Notes: generated from the letters alone by a model not told the origin. Positions 26,248-35,680 are shown, counted from the stretch's first letter. The stretch: DNA of 37,698 nt from Deltaproteobacteria bacterium (GCA_016214995.1 JACRML010000038.1:1-37698); one strand, 5' to 3'. Translations and numbers: made by a program.

Positions 26248-27732
26248 ATGGCAGAAAAGGTTGGCGATATAGAGCAAAGGATAGGTAAATTAGAAGCATT
26301 GAGGCAGATGGGTGCAAACCCATACCCTAATGACTTTGCAGTAAAGAATACAGCCAAGGAAACAATTGACCGTTGTAGTGGCCTTGACAAAGAAGCTCTC
26401 GAAGTCCGTAATGAAGCGGCAAAGCTAGCGGGCAGGATAATGGCCTTCAGGGATTTTGGCAAGGCATCTTTCTTGCATATTCAGGACAGGACAGGCAAAA
26501 TTCAGGTCTATATTAAAAAGGATTTGATTGGTGAAAATGCATTTAAGATATTTAAAAACTGCGATGTTGGGGATATCGTAGGTGTTGAAGGAAGGGTTTT
26601 CCGTACCAAGACCAATGAACTTACCATAGAGGCAAAAGATATAAAGTTGCTTGCAAAATCGCTCTTGCCTCTGCCTGAAAAGTGGCACGGTCTTACAGAT
26701 GTAGAGATCCGCTACCGTCGGCGTTATCTTGACCTTATAGTAAATCCAGAGGTTAAGGATGTCTTTATAAAAAGAACGAGGATAATCCAGCTTATTAGGG
26801 ATTTTCTGAATATGAGGGATTTTGTAGAAGTAGAAACGCCTATGATGCAATCAATCCCAGGCGGCGCTGCTGCAAGACCATTTAAAACCCACCACAATGC
26901 CCTTGATATAGACTTATTTTTGCGTATAGCTCCAGAGCTTTATCTCAAAAGGCTTGTTATAGGCGGGTTTGAGAGGGTTTACGAAATAAACAGGAACTTT
27001 AGAAATGAAGGCATATCAACTCAGCACAATCCTGAATTCACCATGCTGGAGTTTTATCTGGCCTATGCCACATTTGAGGACCTGATGACTTTAACAGAAG
27101 AGATGATTACATCTATTGCGCGAGAAATATGCGGCACATTAAAAATTGAATATCAGGGGCAAGCCGTTGATTTAACTCCCCCATGGCAGAGAGTTAGTGT
27201 TAAAGATGCAATCCTGAAATACAGCAATGCAGATAACGATATATTTACCGATAAGAAAAGAGCAATGGTTTTTGCAAAAAAGATTGGTATTGATTTGCCA
27301 GAAGGTTTTAGCCACGGCAAGATTCTTCTGGAGATATTTGAAAAAGTTGCTGAGCCGAAATTTATACAACCTACATTTGTTACTCATTATCCTATTGAGG
27401 TTTCGCCGCTTTCCAGAAAAAATGAAAAAGACCCAGCAATTGTTGACAGGTTTGAACTTCTGGTATGCGGCAGGGAGATTGCCAATGCCTTTTCAGAGCT
27501 GAATGACCCAATAGACCAGAAGGAAAGGTTTATACAGCAGATTAAAGAAAAAGAGGCAGGCGATACCGAGGCTCATTTGATGGATGAAGACTTTGTAATG
27601 GCCATTGAATACGGTATGCCGCCTACAGCAGGTGAGGGAATTGGCATTGACAGGCTTGTGATGCTTTTAACAAATTCGGCATCAATACGTGATGTAATAC
27701 TGTTTCCGCAACTGCGCCCGGAAAAAAGTTAG
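26248..27732 (+). CDS. lysS: Lysyl-tRNA synthetase, class II
   Basis: The 494-residue enzyme charges tRNA-Lys. It has an OB-fold anticodon-binding domain (about 55-165, GRIMAFRDFGKASFLHIQD) and a class II catalytic domain with motif 1 near FVEVETPMMQSIPGGAAARPF. Motif 2 is FERVYEINRNFRNEG followed by HNPEFTMLEFY, and motif 3 is GIGIDRLVMLL near the C-terminus. Length agrees with bacterial LysRS (about 490-510). It has its own predicted promoter and a modest AAGGA site. A tRNA-Lys gene lies elsewhere in the window. Confidence 0.97.
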   Translation: MAEKVGDIEQRIGKLEALRQMGANPYPNDFAVKNTAKETIDRCSGLDKEALEVRNEAAKLAGRIMAFRDFGKASFLHIQDRTGKIQVYIKKDLIGENAFKIFKNCDVGDIVGVEGRVFRTKTNELTIEAKDIKLLAKSLLPLPEKWHGLTDVEIRYRRRYLDLIVNPEVKDVFIKRTRIIQLIRDFLNMRDFVEVETPMMQSIPGGAAARPFKTHHNALDIDLFLRIAPELYLKRLVIGGFERVYEINRNFRNEGISTQHNPEFTMLEFYLAYATFEDLMTLTEEMITSIAREICGTLKIEYQGQAVDLTPPWQRVSVKDAILKYSNADNDIFTDKKRAMVFAKKIGIDLPEGFSHGKILLEIFEKVAEPKFIQPTFVTHYPIEVSPLSRKNEKDPAIVDRFELLVCGREIANAFSELNDPIDQKERFIQQIKEKEAGDTEAHLMDEDFVMAIEYGMPPTAGEGIGIDRLVMLLTNSASIRDVILFPQLRPEKS

Positions 27733-27808
27733 AAGCAAGAAGTTAGAAGCAAGAAAAAACAGAATCTTCTCTATCTTGCATCTTGTTTCTTGCATCTTGC
27801 ATCTTGAA
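27731..27808. repeat. Word-repeat hairpin between lysS and lolC
   Basis: Left arm: GTTAGAAGCAAGAAGTTAG and AAGCAAGAAAAAACAG. Right arm: CTTGCATCTTGTTTCTTGCA and TCTTGCATCTTG. The open frame upstream of lolC runs through the right arm (MHLVSCILHLEH) but is not considered translated. Confidence 0.78.
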
Positions 27809-27811
27809 CAT

Positions 27812-29059
27812 ATGTCATATGAACTCTTTATAGGACTTAGATATCTCAAGGCCAAGCGTAAACAGACCTTTATCTCCATAATAACATTTATTTCGATTTT
27901 AGGCGCAATGGTTGGGGTGACTGCCCTCATCGTTGTTCTGTCTGTAATGACAGGGTTTGAAGATGATTTGAGAGAGAAGATACTGGGGGTTAATGCACAT
28001 CTTGTGGTCATGGAACTGGGCAGGGGAATGAAAGACTATAAAGGGGTTGCTGAAAAGGTAAAAAAGGTTGAAGGTGTTATTGGCGCATCGCCGTTTATAT
28101 ACAATCAGGCAATGCTTTCAACGGAAAGCGGTGTTGTTGGTGTTGTAATCAGAGGGTTGGATGTTGACGGTGTTGGCGAAGTTACAGCCCTGCCAAAGAG
28201 GATTAAGTCGGGCGGCTTGGAAGGGCTCAAAAATTCACTGCAGGACAAATATATTGAAGACTTGCCATTGCCGGGAATAGTTGTTGGCAAAGAGATTGCC
28301 AAAAATCTTGGTATTGCGCCTGGAGATGAAGTGAATGTTATATCCCCATCCGGTACCATGACGCCATCCGGTCCAGTTCCCAGGATTGCAAGATTTAAGA
28401 TATCCGGCATATTTGAGTTCGGCATGTATGAGTATGATTCATCCATGGCGTTTATTTCCATTGAGAGCGCCAATAGATTCTTCAGAATGGGAGATACTGC
28501 AACTGGCGTGGAGGTCAAGATAAAGGATATATATCAGGCTGAGAAGATGGCCAAAAGCATACAAAAGGCTATTGGAGGCTTTTATTATGTAAGAACGTGG
28601 ATGGACATGAATAAGAATCTATTTTCAGCTTTGAAATTAGAGCAGGCGGCAATGTTTATAATACTCTTATTGATAGTCATAGTTGCGGCCCTTAATATTA
28701 TTTCCACTTTAATTATGGTGGTTATGGAAAAAGGCAAGGATATAGCAATACTTAAATCCATGGGTGCGACAGCAGGCGGAATAATGCGGATATTTATGAT
28801 AGAGGGCCTGGTTATTGGTGTGATTGGAACAACCATTGGTATTTTCGGAGGGGTGTTCCTATCTGCCATGCTGAAGAAATATCAGTTTATAAAACTGCCA
28901 GGAGATGTATATACTATTGCGACCTTGCCGGTCAAGATGGATCCTTTTTTGATAACTATGATTGCCGTTGCATCACTCTGCATCAGTTTTCTGGCTACCC
29001 TATATCCTGCATGGCAGGCTTCAAAGATGGACCCTGTTGAGGCGCTGCGGTATGAATGA
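27812..29059 (+). CDS. lolC: Lipoprotein-releasing system permease LolC/LolE
   Basis: From ATG 27812 the protein has 415 residues and begins MSYELFIGLRYLKAKRKQTF, the standard LolC start. One membrane segment lies near 22-47, then a large periplasmic MacB-like domain (about 50-265) and three C-terminal membrane segments (about 275-300, 322-350, 376-398) of the FtsX type. LolCDE extracts mature lipoproteins from the inner membrane and passes them to LolA. Only one permease gene is present, as in the homodimeric LolC(F)2D2 form. The ATPase lolD is separated from it by a TPR/cyclic-nucleotide-binding gene. Confidence 0.93.
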   Translation: MSYELFIGLRYLKAKRKQTFISIITFISILGAMVGVTALIVVLSVMTGFEDDLREKILGVNAHLVVMELGRGMKDYKGVAEKVKKVEGVIGASPFIYNQAMLSTESGVVGVVIRGLDVDGVGEVTALPKRIKSGGLEGLKNSLQDKYIEDLPLPGIVVGKEIAKNLGIAPGDEVNVISPSGTMTPSGPVPRIARFKISGIFEFGMYEYDSSMAFISIESANRFFRMGDTATGVEVKIKDIYQAEKMAKSIQKAIGGFYYVRTWMDMNKNLFSALKLEQAAMFIILLLIVIVAALNIISTLIMVVMEKGKDIAILKSMGATAGGIMRIFMIEGLVIGVIGTTIGIFGGVFLSAMLKKYQFIKLPGDVYTIATLPVKMDPFLITMIAVASLCISFLATLYPAWQASKMDPVEALRYE

Positions 29060-29099
29060 CCCAAAAATAGACATTGATTTTTACGGAATGAGATAAGTT

Positions 29100-30323
29100 A
29101 TGGCTCTTGATGTTAAAGATATTGCTGCTGTCAAGGATAAGGCAGAGGCCTATTTTTCCAAGGGCAAGTTAAAGGAAGCCCTTGAGGCATACGAGTCACT
29201 AAGGTCATATTCCAACAAGGACCCCAGGATTCCATTGCGGATAGGGGATATTTGCAGAAAGATGGGGAAAAATGAGGATGCTGTAGGGGCGTATAAACTT
29301 GCCGCAAATGTATTTATTGCCCAGGGGTTTGTTACTAAAGCAATAGGTGTTTGCAAGATTATTATGGATATAGATCCGTCGCAGGAAGTGGTGCAGAAAA
29401 AGATAGCAGAGTTGTATACCAAGAAAGGGTTTATAGCTGAAACAGAAAAGAAGAGGGAAGATGTAAAATCTTCAAAAACTGCGGAAGAACAGACAGCCAA
29501 ATTTCCAAGGACGCCGCTTTTTTCCGATCTTACAAGAGATGAGTTGCTTGCAGTTATTGGCAAGGTCAAACATCAGATAATCTCTCCCGGCGTATTTATA
29601 TTTAAAGAGGGAGACCGCGGTGATTCTATATATATAGTTGCCAGCGGAGAGGTAGATATAATTGGTAAAGACAAGAAAGGTCATGATGTTGTATTGGCTA
29701 CTCTTAAGGAGGGTGATTTTTTTGGAGAGTTTGGCTTCTTTTCCAATGCAAGAAGAGAGGCGTCGGTAAGGGCGGCATCTCCTGCGGCCATTCTTGAGAT
29801 TGCTAAAAGCGATGTAAACGATATCATTGCAAAGCATAAGAGGGTGGCGCAGGCGCTTTTTGATTTTTATAAAGAGAGAGTTGTTGACAGACTGATGGCC
29901 TTATCTCCTATGTTTGAACCGCTGACTCCTGCTGACAGAAAAGCGATTCTTGCGAGATTGACATCCAAGAAGTTTGAGCAGGGGGTTAATATAGTTAACC
30001 AGGGAGACATAGGCGATACTATGTATTTGATAAAAGAGGGGCAAGTCAAGGTTTGGGTTAAGGACCCCCAAAAGGGGGAGATAGTAATGGCTGTGCTTGA
30101 AGAAGGAGATTTTTTCGGAGAGATAGCGCTGGCTACATCAAAGCCAAGGGTTGCCAATTGTACCGCTGTTATAAACACGGAGCTTGTTCTGTTTTCCCGG
30201 CCCATGGTAAAAGATATCTTGGCCAAATATCCTCAGATTAAGAAAGTGCTGGAAGATGTTATAAAGACAAGGGTTACAGATGTTGTAAAGGCGAAGGGGC
30301 TTCAGTCGGCAGCGCTTATTTGA
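29100..30323 (+). CDS. TPR plus two cyclic-nucleotide-binding domains, unknown function
   Basis: The 407-residue soluble protein has N-terminal TPR-like helices (about 5-115: AEAYFSKGKLKEALEAYESL, AYKLAANVFIAQGF). Two tandem cNMP-binding (CRP-type) beta-roll domains follow (about 145-260 and 275-390). The phosphate cassettes are FGEFGFFSNARREASVRA in the first and FGEIALATSKPRVANCTA in the second. Both keep the Glu and Arg that bind the cyclic nucleotide, the first with a slightly altered spacing. No DNA-binding helix-turn-helix, kinase or membrane part is seen. It sits between lolC and lolD, which are normally adjacent. It could sense a cyclic nucleotide and act on lipoprotein or envelope traffic; this is a guess from position. 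Confidence 0.82.
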   Translation: MALDVKDIAAVKDKAEAYFSKGKLKEALEAYESLRSYSNKDPRIPLRIGDICRKMGKNEDAVGAYKLAANVFIAQGFVTKAIGVCKIIMDIDPSQEVVQKKIAELYTKKGFIAETEKKREDVKSSKTAEEQTAKFPRTPLFSDLTRDELLAVIGKVKHQIISPGVFIFKEGDRGDSIYIVASGEVDIIGKDKKGHDVVLATLKEGDFFGEFGFFSNARREASVRAASPAAILEIAKSDVNDIIAKHKRVAQALFDFYKERVVDRLMALSPMFEPLTPADRKAILARLTSKKFEQGVNIVNQGDIGDTMYLIKEGQVKVWVKDPQKGEIVMAVLEEGDFFGEIALATSKPRVANCTAVINTELVLFSRPMVKDILAKYPQIKKVLEDVIKTRVTDVVKAKGLQSAALI

Positions 30324-30326
30324 AGG

Positions 30327-30475
30327 CAGCAAACAGTTAAAAATAAATTTCTAATTTCTAAATCCTAATTTCTAATAAAATGTCAAATCTCAAATAAAAA
30401 TCAGGCCATTGAAAATTTAGTGTTCATTTCATTGGAAATTAGATATTAGGATTTAGGAATTGTAGTTAGACAATT
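30327..30475. repeat. AT-rich word-repeat hairpin upstream of lolD
   Basis: Left arm from 30350 repeats TTTCTAATTTCTAAATCC-type words. The right arm (about 30436-30470) is GGAAATTAGATATTAGGATT and continues with TAGGAATT. A 31-bp stretch (30351-30381) is identical to 36133-36163. Confidence 0.82.
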
Positions 30476-30478
30476 GAT

Positions 30479-31177
30479 ATGGAACTGATAAAGATAGCCG
30501 GATTGTATAAATCCTATAGCAACAAACTGAAAACGGTAGAAGTGCTTAAGGGTATTGACCTGTCTGTTTTGAAAGGCGAGATGGTTGCTGTTGTAGGGGC
30601 ATCTGGTGTGGGGAAGAGCACGCTCTTACATTTAATGGGTGCATTGGACAGACCGACGCAAGGTGATGTATTTTATAAAGGCGAAAGGGTTTTTGGCCAG
30701 ACTGACAAGAAATTAGCTGTTTTCAGAAATAAGAATATAGGTTTTGTTTTTCAGTTTCACCACCTTCTTCCTGAATTTACTGCGTTGGAAAATGTAATGA
30801 TGCCTCTCCTTATAGGAGGAGAAGATATGGCTTTAGCCGGCAAGATGGCAGAAAAACTTCTTTGCGATGTTGGATTACAGGAAAGGCTAAACCACAAGCC
30901 AGGCGAGTTGTCCGGCGGCGAGCAGCAAAGAGTTGCAATTGCAAGGGCGCTTATTCAGTCTCCTAATGTGCTTTTAGCAGACGAGCCGACAGGAAATCTG
31001 GATACTTATACTGGAGATGACGTCTTTAATCTGTTATTAAGATTCAATGAAGAAAAGGGTATAACCATGATTGTCGTAACGCATAATGAAAGATTGGCCG
31101 GCAAGATGAAGAGAATAATCAGCATGGTGGACGGGAAGATATATGAAGATGCGGTACATAGAGAGGGTAGGGGATAG
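30479..31177 (+). CDS. lolD: Lipoprotein-releasing system ATP-binding protein LolD
   Basis: The 232-residue ATPase of the MacB/LolD group has Walker [10 protein letters not shown] (about 41-49), the Q-loop [21 protein letters not shown], signature [15 protein letters not shown], Walker [13 protein letters not shown] and the switch His in VVTHN. It drives lipoprotein release together with LolC. Its TAG stop overlaps a possible GTG start of the bamA frame. A word-repeat hairpin fills the 150 bp before it. Confidence 0.95.
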   Translation: MELIKIAGLYKSYSNKLKTVEVLKGIDLSVLKGEMVAVVGASGVGKSTLLHLMGALDRPTQGDVFYKGERVFGQTDKKLAVFRNKNIGFVFQFHHLLPEFTALENVMMPLLIGGEDMALAGKMAEKLLCDVGLQERLNHKPGELSGGEQQRVAIARALIQSPNVLLADEPTGNLDTYTGDDVFNLLLRFNEEKGITMIVVTHNERLAGKMKRIISMVDGKIYEDAVHREGRG

Positions 31178-31204
31178 TGGGGTTTAGAAGGCAGGTGATA
31201 ATAA

Positions 31205-31345
31205 AAATCAGGGGCAAGGGGCCAGAGACCAGAAGGCAGGAAAGAAGCGGAGAAACGGAGAAGCGGAGAAACGGAGAAGTTAATTCATCTATTCACCGAT
31301 TCACCCGACCCATCCTTCGGATGGGTTCCCCGCCGATTCGTTTTT
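31205..31345. repeat. Repeat tract between lolD and bamA
   Basis: Contains AGAAGCGGAGAAACGGAG in tandem (about 31244-31279), the words TTCATCTATTCACCGATTCA and a perfect small hairpin ACCCATCC-TTC-GGATGGGT (31309-31327). The predicted bamA ATG (31321) lies inside that stem. Confidence 0.65.
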
Positions 31346-34074
31346 GCTTTGTATTATTACTGCTCACTGCTTGCTTACTGCTTATGATATCCACGGCTAC
31401 GGTAGCCGGGGGGGACAACTCCACAATTCCACAACTTCCGAACTATGCAACTCCGAGGGTAATAATTATGCCATTTACAATACACAGCAAAGATAACCTT
31501 TCTGTTTTCAGGAGAGATATTCTTAATGCGATGGCGTCCGTTATTGAGGCAGATGGGAAAGTGGAAATTGTCGGCATAGAAAGGCTTAAGAGGCTTATAC
31601 TGGAGGAGAAGGTCTATTTGTTCGACGAATCCCTTGCTTTAAGAATTGGAAAAGAGGAAGGAACGTCGTTTGCCATTGTTGGCAGTATAACAAAGATTGA
31701 TAAAACTATGAGCCTTGATATCAGGTTATTGGATACACCAAGCGGCAGAATAATTAGTTCTGCCTATGTAAAAGGAGACAGTGAAAAAGAAACCCTTGAG
31801 TCGGCGGTTTCAATTGCCAAAGACCTTCAAAATAAAATAATTGAGTCAAAGGCCAGAAGTCAGGAGTCAGAAGTCAGGATTAGTACAAAACAAGGGATTA
31901 TTGCCAGGATAATAATTACCGGCAATAAACGGGTTGATGAAGATGCTGTAAAGGCCAAGATAAAAAGTAAGGCCGGGGAGCCGCTTTCTTCTGATGACTT
32001 GAGGGATGATATAAAAGCTGTCTATGATATGGGCTTTTTTGAAGATGTAACAGCAGATATTGCAGATACAGGCAAGGGCATGGAACTCAACTTTATTGTA
32101 AAAGAAAGGCCCATAATCAAGAAAGTGAATATAGAGGGGAATAAAGAGATTTCAACCGAAAAGATAACTGCTGCCATAACAATAAAGGAAAATACTATTC
32201 TTAACAGAACGTTGCTCATGGAAAATGCAGAAAAGATTAAAGCCCTTTATGCAGCTGACGGATTTTACCTTGCAAAGGTTGAACCTGTGGTAGATAGGAA
32301 GGCAGATGCAATTGCTGAGGTTAAGTTCAAGATAGAGGAAGGAGACAAGGTAAAGGTAAAGAGGATTACTGTTATAGGCAGCAAGGCGTATCATGCTGCT
32401 GAAATAAAGGATATCATGGATACAAAGGAGGTTGGTTTTTTCTCTTTTATGACAAAGGCTGGAATCTTTGATGAGGCTGTGTTCCAGAACGACCTCAATA
32501 AGATAATGGCGCATTATTACGATAATGGCTATATACATGCCAGCATAACCGATCATCTTGTTTCTTTGAGCAGCGACAAAAGATGGTTTTTTATTACCAT
32601 CGCCCTTTTTGAAGGTGAGCAATATAAGGTTGGGAAGATAGACATAAAGGGCGATATACTTACTACAAGAGATGAGTTGATGGAGAAGGTAAAAATAACT
32701 TCCGATGAGATATTCAGCAGAAAGATATTGAATGCGGATATTTCCAGGTTAAGCGATGTCTATGGCGATAAAGGTTATGCAAATGTTAATATAAACCCTG
32801 TTACCGATGTAGATACTAAAGAAAAAAGAGTGGATATTACATTTGATATTCATAAGGGCGATCTTGTATATATAGAAAAGATCAACATATCAGGCAATGT
32901 TAATACAAGGGATAAGGTTATAAGGCGTGAGATTGAATTGCCGGAAGGGACACTTTTTTCATCCAGCAGCATGAAAAGAAGCAGAAACAATCTCAGGCGG
33001 CTGGGGTATTTTGAAGCAGTTAATATTACAGCACAGCCTGGAAGCTCTGAAAGCAGGATGATTCTCAATGTGGATGTCAAAGAGAGGCCGACAGGGCAAA
33101 TCTCGGCAGGCATTGGTTACAGCTCGGTTGATAATATTATAGGTACTGCCTCTATATCGCAAAGTAATTTCCTCGGCACAGGGCTTAAGCTCGAGCTTTC
33201 AGGGACAGTAAGTTCCAAGAGTGAGAAATACCAATTGGGTTTTACCGAACCGTGGCTTTTTGACAAACCCATCTCTGCCGGATTTGACATATTTAAAACA
33301 GGCAGGGTCTATCCTGACTTTACCAGGGATAGTTATGGTTTTGATATAAGAACCGGATTCCCGGTTTATGAACGGGATGTCAGGGGATATCTGACATATA
33401 AATTGGAAGTGGTAACAGTAAAAGATGTGGCGTCAAATGCAGCAGAGCTTATAAAGGAACAGGAAGGGAAAAAGAGCACCAGCAGTATAAGCGGTGTGCT
33501 CAGAAGGGATACACGTGACGATGCCTTCTTTCCCACAGAAGGTTCTGTGACATCACTATCTGCTGAATATGCAGGCGGTCTTTTGGGCGGAGATAATAAT
33601 TTTGTAAAGTATATTGTGGACGGGATAAAATATTTTCCTCTGTTCTGGGATACTACATTTACAATACGTGGTGTAATGGGATATGTTCAAGGTTTAGACG
33701 GTAAAAATATACCTGTGTATGAAAGGTTCTATCTCGGCGGGATAAATACCATAAGGGGGTTTAAAACCAGAGGAATAGGTCCGAAAGATTCTGTAACAAA
33801 TGAGGTGATAGGCGGCGATACAGAGATATTTACAAATCTGGAATATCTCTTCCCTCTTGTAAAAGAGCAAATGGTTAAGGGGCTTATCTTTTTTGACGCA
33901 GGGAATGCATTCAATGGCGAGATAAATTTTGGCAATTTGAGGACATCTGCAGGTCTTGGCATAAGGTGGTTTTCTCCGGTTGGTCCGCTGAGGCTGGAGT
34001 GGGGCTATGTTCTGGATAGAAGGGCGGGAGAAGACAGCAGCCAATGGGAGTTTACTATAGGGACGATGTTTTAG
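31321..34074 (+). CDS. bamA: Outer-membrane assembly factor BamA with extra N-terminal domain
   Basis: From ATG 31321 (917 residues) there is a signal peptide (MGSPPIRFCFVLLLLTACLL...TVAGG). A domain of about 130 residues follows (RVIIMPFTIHS...SFAIVGSITKID...MSLDIRLLDTPSGRI) that looks like the TolB-N/CsgG-like fold of periplasmic lipoproteins. Then come five POTRA domains (about 195-590, first IIITGNKRVDEDAVKAKI) and the Omp85 barrel (about 590-917) with FYLGGINTIRGF and terminal GTMF. BamA folds proteins into the outer membrane. A GTG at 31177 overlapping lolD (TAGTG) would add 48 residues encoded by repeats; I judge it less likely. BamA of many bacteria is near 750-810 residues, so the N-domain is an addition. 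A repeat-encoded linker (31842-31882) joins it to POTRA1. Confidence 0.9.
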   Translation: MGSPPIRFCFVLLLLTACLLLMISTATVAGGDNSTIPQLPNYATPRVIIMPFTIHSKDNLSVFRRDILNAMASVIEADGKVEIVGIERLKRLILEEKVYLFDESLALRIGKEEGTSFAIVGSITKIDKTMSLDIRLLDTPSGRIISSAYVKGDSEKETLESAVSIAKDLQNKIIESKARSQESEVRISTKQGIIARIIITGNKRVDEDAVKAKIKSKAGEPLSSDDLRDDIKAVYDMGFFEDVTADIADTGKGMELNFIVKERPIIKKVNIEGNKEISTEKITAAITIKENTILNRTLLMENAEKIKALYAADGFYLAKVEPVVDRKADAIAEVKFKIEEGDKVKVKRITVIGSKAYHAAEIKDIMDTKEVGFFSFMTKAGIFDEAVFQNDLNKIMAHYYDNGYIHASITDHLVSLSSDKRWFFITIALFEGEQYKVGKIDIKGDILTTRDELMEKVKITSDEIFSRKILNADISRLSDVYGDKGYANVNINPVTDVDTKEKRVDITFDIHKGDLVYIEKINISGNVNTRDKVIRREIELPEGTLFSSSSMKRSRNNLRRLGYFEAVNITAQPGSSESRMILNVDVKERPTGQISAGIGYSSVDNIIGTASISQSNFLGTGLKLELSGTVSSKSEKYQLGFTEPWLFDKPISAGFDIFKTGRVYPDFTRDSYGFDIRTGFPVYERDVRGYLTYKLEVVTVKDVASNAAELIKEQEGKKSTSSISGVLRRDTRDDAFFPTEGSVTSLSAEYAGGLLGGDNNFVKYIVDGIKYFPLFWDTTFTIRGVMGYVQGLDGKNIPVYERFYLGGINTIRGFKTRGIGPKDSVTNEVIGGDTEIFTNLEYLFPLVKEQMVKGLIFFDAGNAFNGEINFGNLRTSAGLGIRWFSPVGPLRLEWGYVLDRRAGEDSSQWEFTIGTMF
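31842..31882 (+). repeat. Word repeats inside bamA linker
   Basis: AGAAGTCAGGAGTCAGAAGT and similar words encode ESKARSQESEVRI, the linker between the extra N-terminal domain and the first POTRA. Confidence 0.65.
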
Positions 34075-34135
34075 AAGCAGTAAACTGTAACCAGTTAACC
34101 GTTAACGGTATTTTCTCAGTTCACGGTATTTAGAA
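34075..34135. repeat. Repeat tract between bamA and skp
   Basis: AGCAGTAAACTGTAACCAGT words and a perfect 12-bp palindrome ACCGTTAACGGT (34098-34109), followed by a second, imperfect CACGGTATTT word. Confidence 0.55.
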
Positions 34136-34147
34136 AAGGAGAGGAAA

Positions 34148-34693
34148 ATGAAAAAACTACAGATTGGCATCATGGCAATTATACTTGCTGTCGCATTTTC
34201 AAATGTAGTGATGACAGCGGAGTTGAAGCTTGGCTATATTAACCTCCAGAAGGCATTGAATGAATGTTTGGCTGGTAAAGAAGCTGTTGCAGAACTTGAG
34301 GCAGAGACCAAGAAGAGGCAGGAGCAGGTGGATGTAAAACAGGAAGAGCTTAAAAAGCTTAATGAGGAGATGGAAAAAAAGCGGGCTGTCTGGAGCGAAG
34401 ATATGAGAGAACAAAAACAGAAAGAACTGCAGACCAAGATGCAGGAGTTCCAGAGGTTTTATTTACAGTCAAATGACGATATTAAAAGGAGGGAGCAGGA
34501 AAACAAGACTGTACTAATAAAAGATTTGATTGAGCTTGCCAAGCCGCTGGCAAATGAGAAAGGCTATACCTTTATCTTTGAGTCGCAGGGTCTAATCTAC
34601 GGTCCGCCCGATGCAGACCTGACCAATGAACTTATAAAAATTTATGATGGTGATTATAAAAAGGGGAAGAAGGAAAGCAGGGAAAAGAAATAG
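34148..34693 (+). CDS. skp: Periplasmic chaperone Skp/OmpH
   Basis: The 181-residue precursor has a signal peptide (about 1-23, ending VVMTAE) followed by the OmpH start LKLGYINLQKALNECLAGKEA. A long, highly charged coiled coil (about 45-115: ELEAETKKRQEQVDVKQEEL) forms the tentacles that hold unfolded outer-membrane proteins. The C-terminal part returns to the beta body (KGYTFIFESQGLIYGPPDADLT). Strong AAAGGAGAGG ribosome-binding site. It follows bamA and precedes lpxD, the widely conserved bamA-skp-lpxD-fabZ-lpxA order. Confidence 0.93.
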   Translation: MKKLQIGIMAIILAVAFSNVVMTAELKLGYINLQKALNECLAGKEAVAELEAETKKRQEQVDVKQEELKKLNEEMEKKRAVWSEDMREQKQKELQTKMQEFQRFYLQSNDDIKRREQENKTVLIKDLIELAKPLANEKGYTFIFESQGLIYGPPDADLTNELIKIYDGDYKKGKKESREKK

Positions 34694-34695
34694 CC

Positions 34696-35623
34696 ATGAG
34701 CCATGAGCTATCAGATATTAGATACCGGTTGCGAGAGTTGGCACGTCTTGTTGAGGGTGAAGTTGCCGGTGATGAGAACGTAATTATCACAGGTGTGGCT
34801 GGGATAAAGAATGCACAAGATGGAGATATATCGTTTATCGTTAATCCTAAATATATTTCCATGCTGCAAAGCACGAAGGCCTCTGCAATTATTGCTTCAT
34901 CTGATGTAAAGGCGGATGAGGCTAAAAACTTCCTTTATGTGAAAAACCCCTATCTTGCCTTTGCAAAGATATTGGCTATTTTTAATCCATCGCCAATGCT
35001 ATACAGAGGCATCCATCCTCAGGCACATGTTCACCATACTGCTAAAATAGGCTCAGATATTTCTATCTATCCGCATGTATACATAGATAAAGATGCCAAT
35101 ATAGGCGACAGAGTTGTACTTTATCCAGGCGTTTATATCGGCAGTGGTGTGCGTATAGGCGATGACACGGTATTGAATTGGAGATGATGTAGAGATTGGA
35201 GCCTGTGTTACCATCGACAGGGCAACGCTAGGTGAAACAACTATAGGTAGTGGTAGCAAGATAGATAATCTTGTTCAGATAGCCCACAATGTTGAGATTG
35301 GAGAAGATTCTATAATTGTTGCCCAGGTAGGTATTGCAGGGAGCACAAAGATAGGAAATAGAGTAACACTGGCTGGTCAGGTTGGCGTTGCAGATCATAT
35401 AGAAATAGGCGATGATGTGATTATTGGTTCGCAATCAGGTGTTGCTCATGATATTACGTCAAAAGGGGTGTTTTCAGGCACCCCGGCCATACCCCACAGG
35501 GAGTGGCTCAAGGCACAAAGTATTTTTGCTAAACTGCCTGAGATGAGGAAGATGCTTCTGGAGTTGGAGAAGAGGGTGAAAGAGATAGAAAATTCAAATA
35601 TCAAAATGCAAAACTCAAAATGA
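34696..35623 (+). pseudogene. lpxD: LpxD acyltransferase gene, internal deletion and frameshift
   Basis: LpxD adds the second 3-hydroxyacyl chain to UDP-3-O-acyl-glucosamine in lipid A synthesis. The first frame (34696-35187, 163 residues) holds the uridine-binding N-terminal domain (DGDISFIVNPKYISMLQSTKASAII) and the start of the left-handed beta-helix, ending ...[16 protein letters not shown]. The second frame (+1, 35177-35623) resumes as [24 protein letters not shown], with the catalytic-type His in NLVQIAHNV, up to the C-terminal helix ([17 protein letters not shown]). Joined, it would be about 305 residues against the usual 340-350. The missing piece is the beta-helix stretch between the two copies of IGDD. 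Either a real pseudogene or an assembly collapse. The last codons ([11 protein letters not shown]) come from intergenic-type repeat words. Confidence 0.88.
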
Positions 35624-35680
35624 CAAGTCAAAAATATAAAATTTTAGTTCCTTAATTTCGACTTTTGATATTTAAATTTG
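35587..35680. repeat. AT-rich word-repeat hairpin between lpxD and fabZ
   Basis: Left arm, starting inside the lpxD frame: ATTCAAATATCAAAATGCAA and ACTCAAAATGACAAGTCAA. Right arm: TTTCGACTTTTGATATTTAA and ATTTGATG. Confidence 0.72.

Noticed and set aside
31177..31320. GTG start of bamA overlapping lolD
   Set aside because: Although the TAGTG overlap and a purine-rich tract look attractive, the 48 extra codons are repeat words and would put a long charged stretch before the signal peptide. Kept as an alternative.
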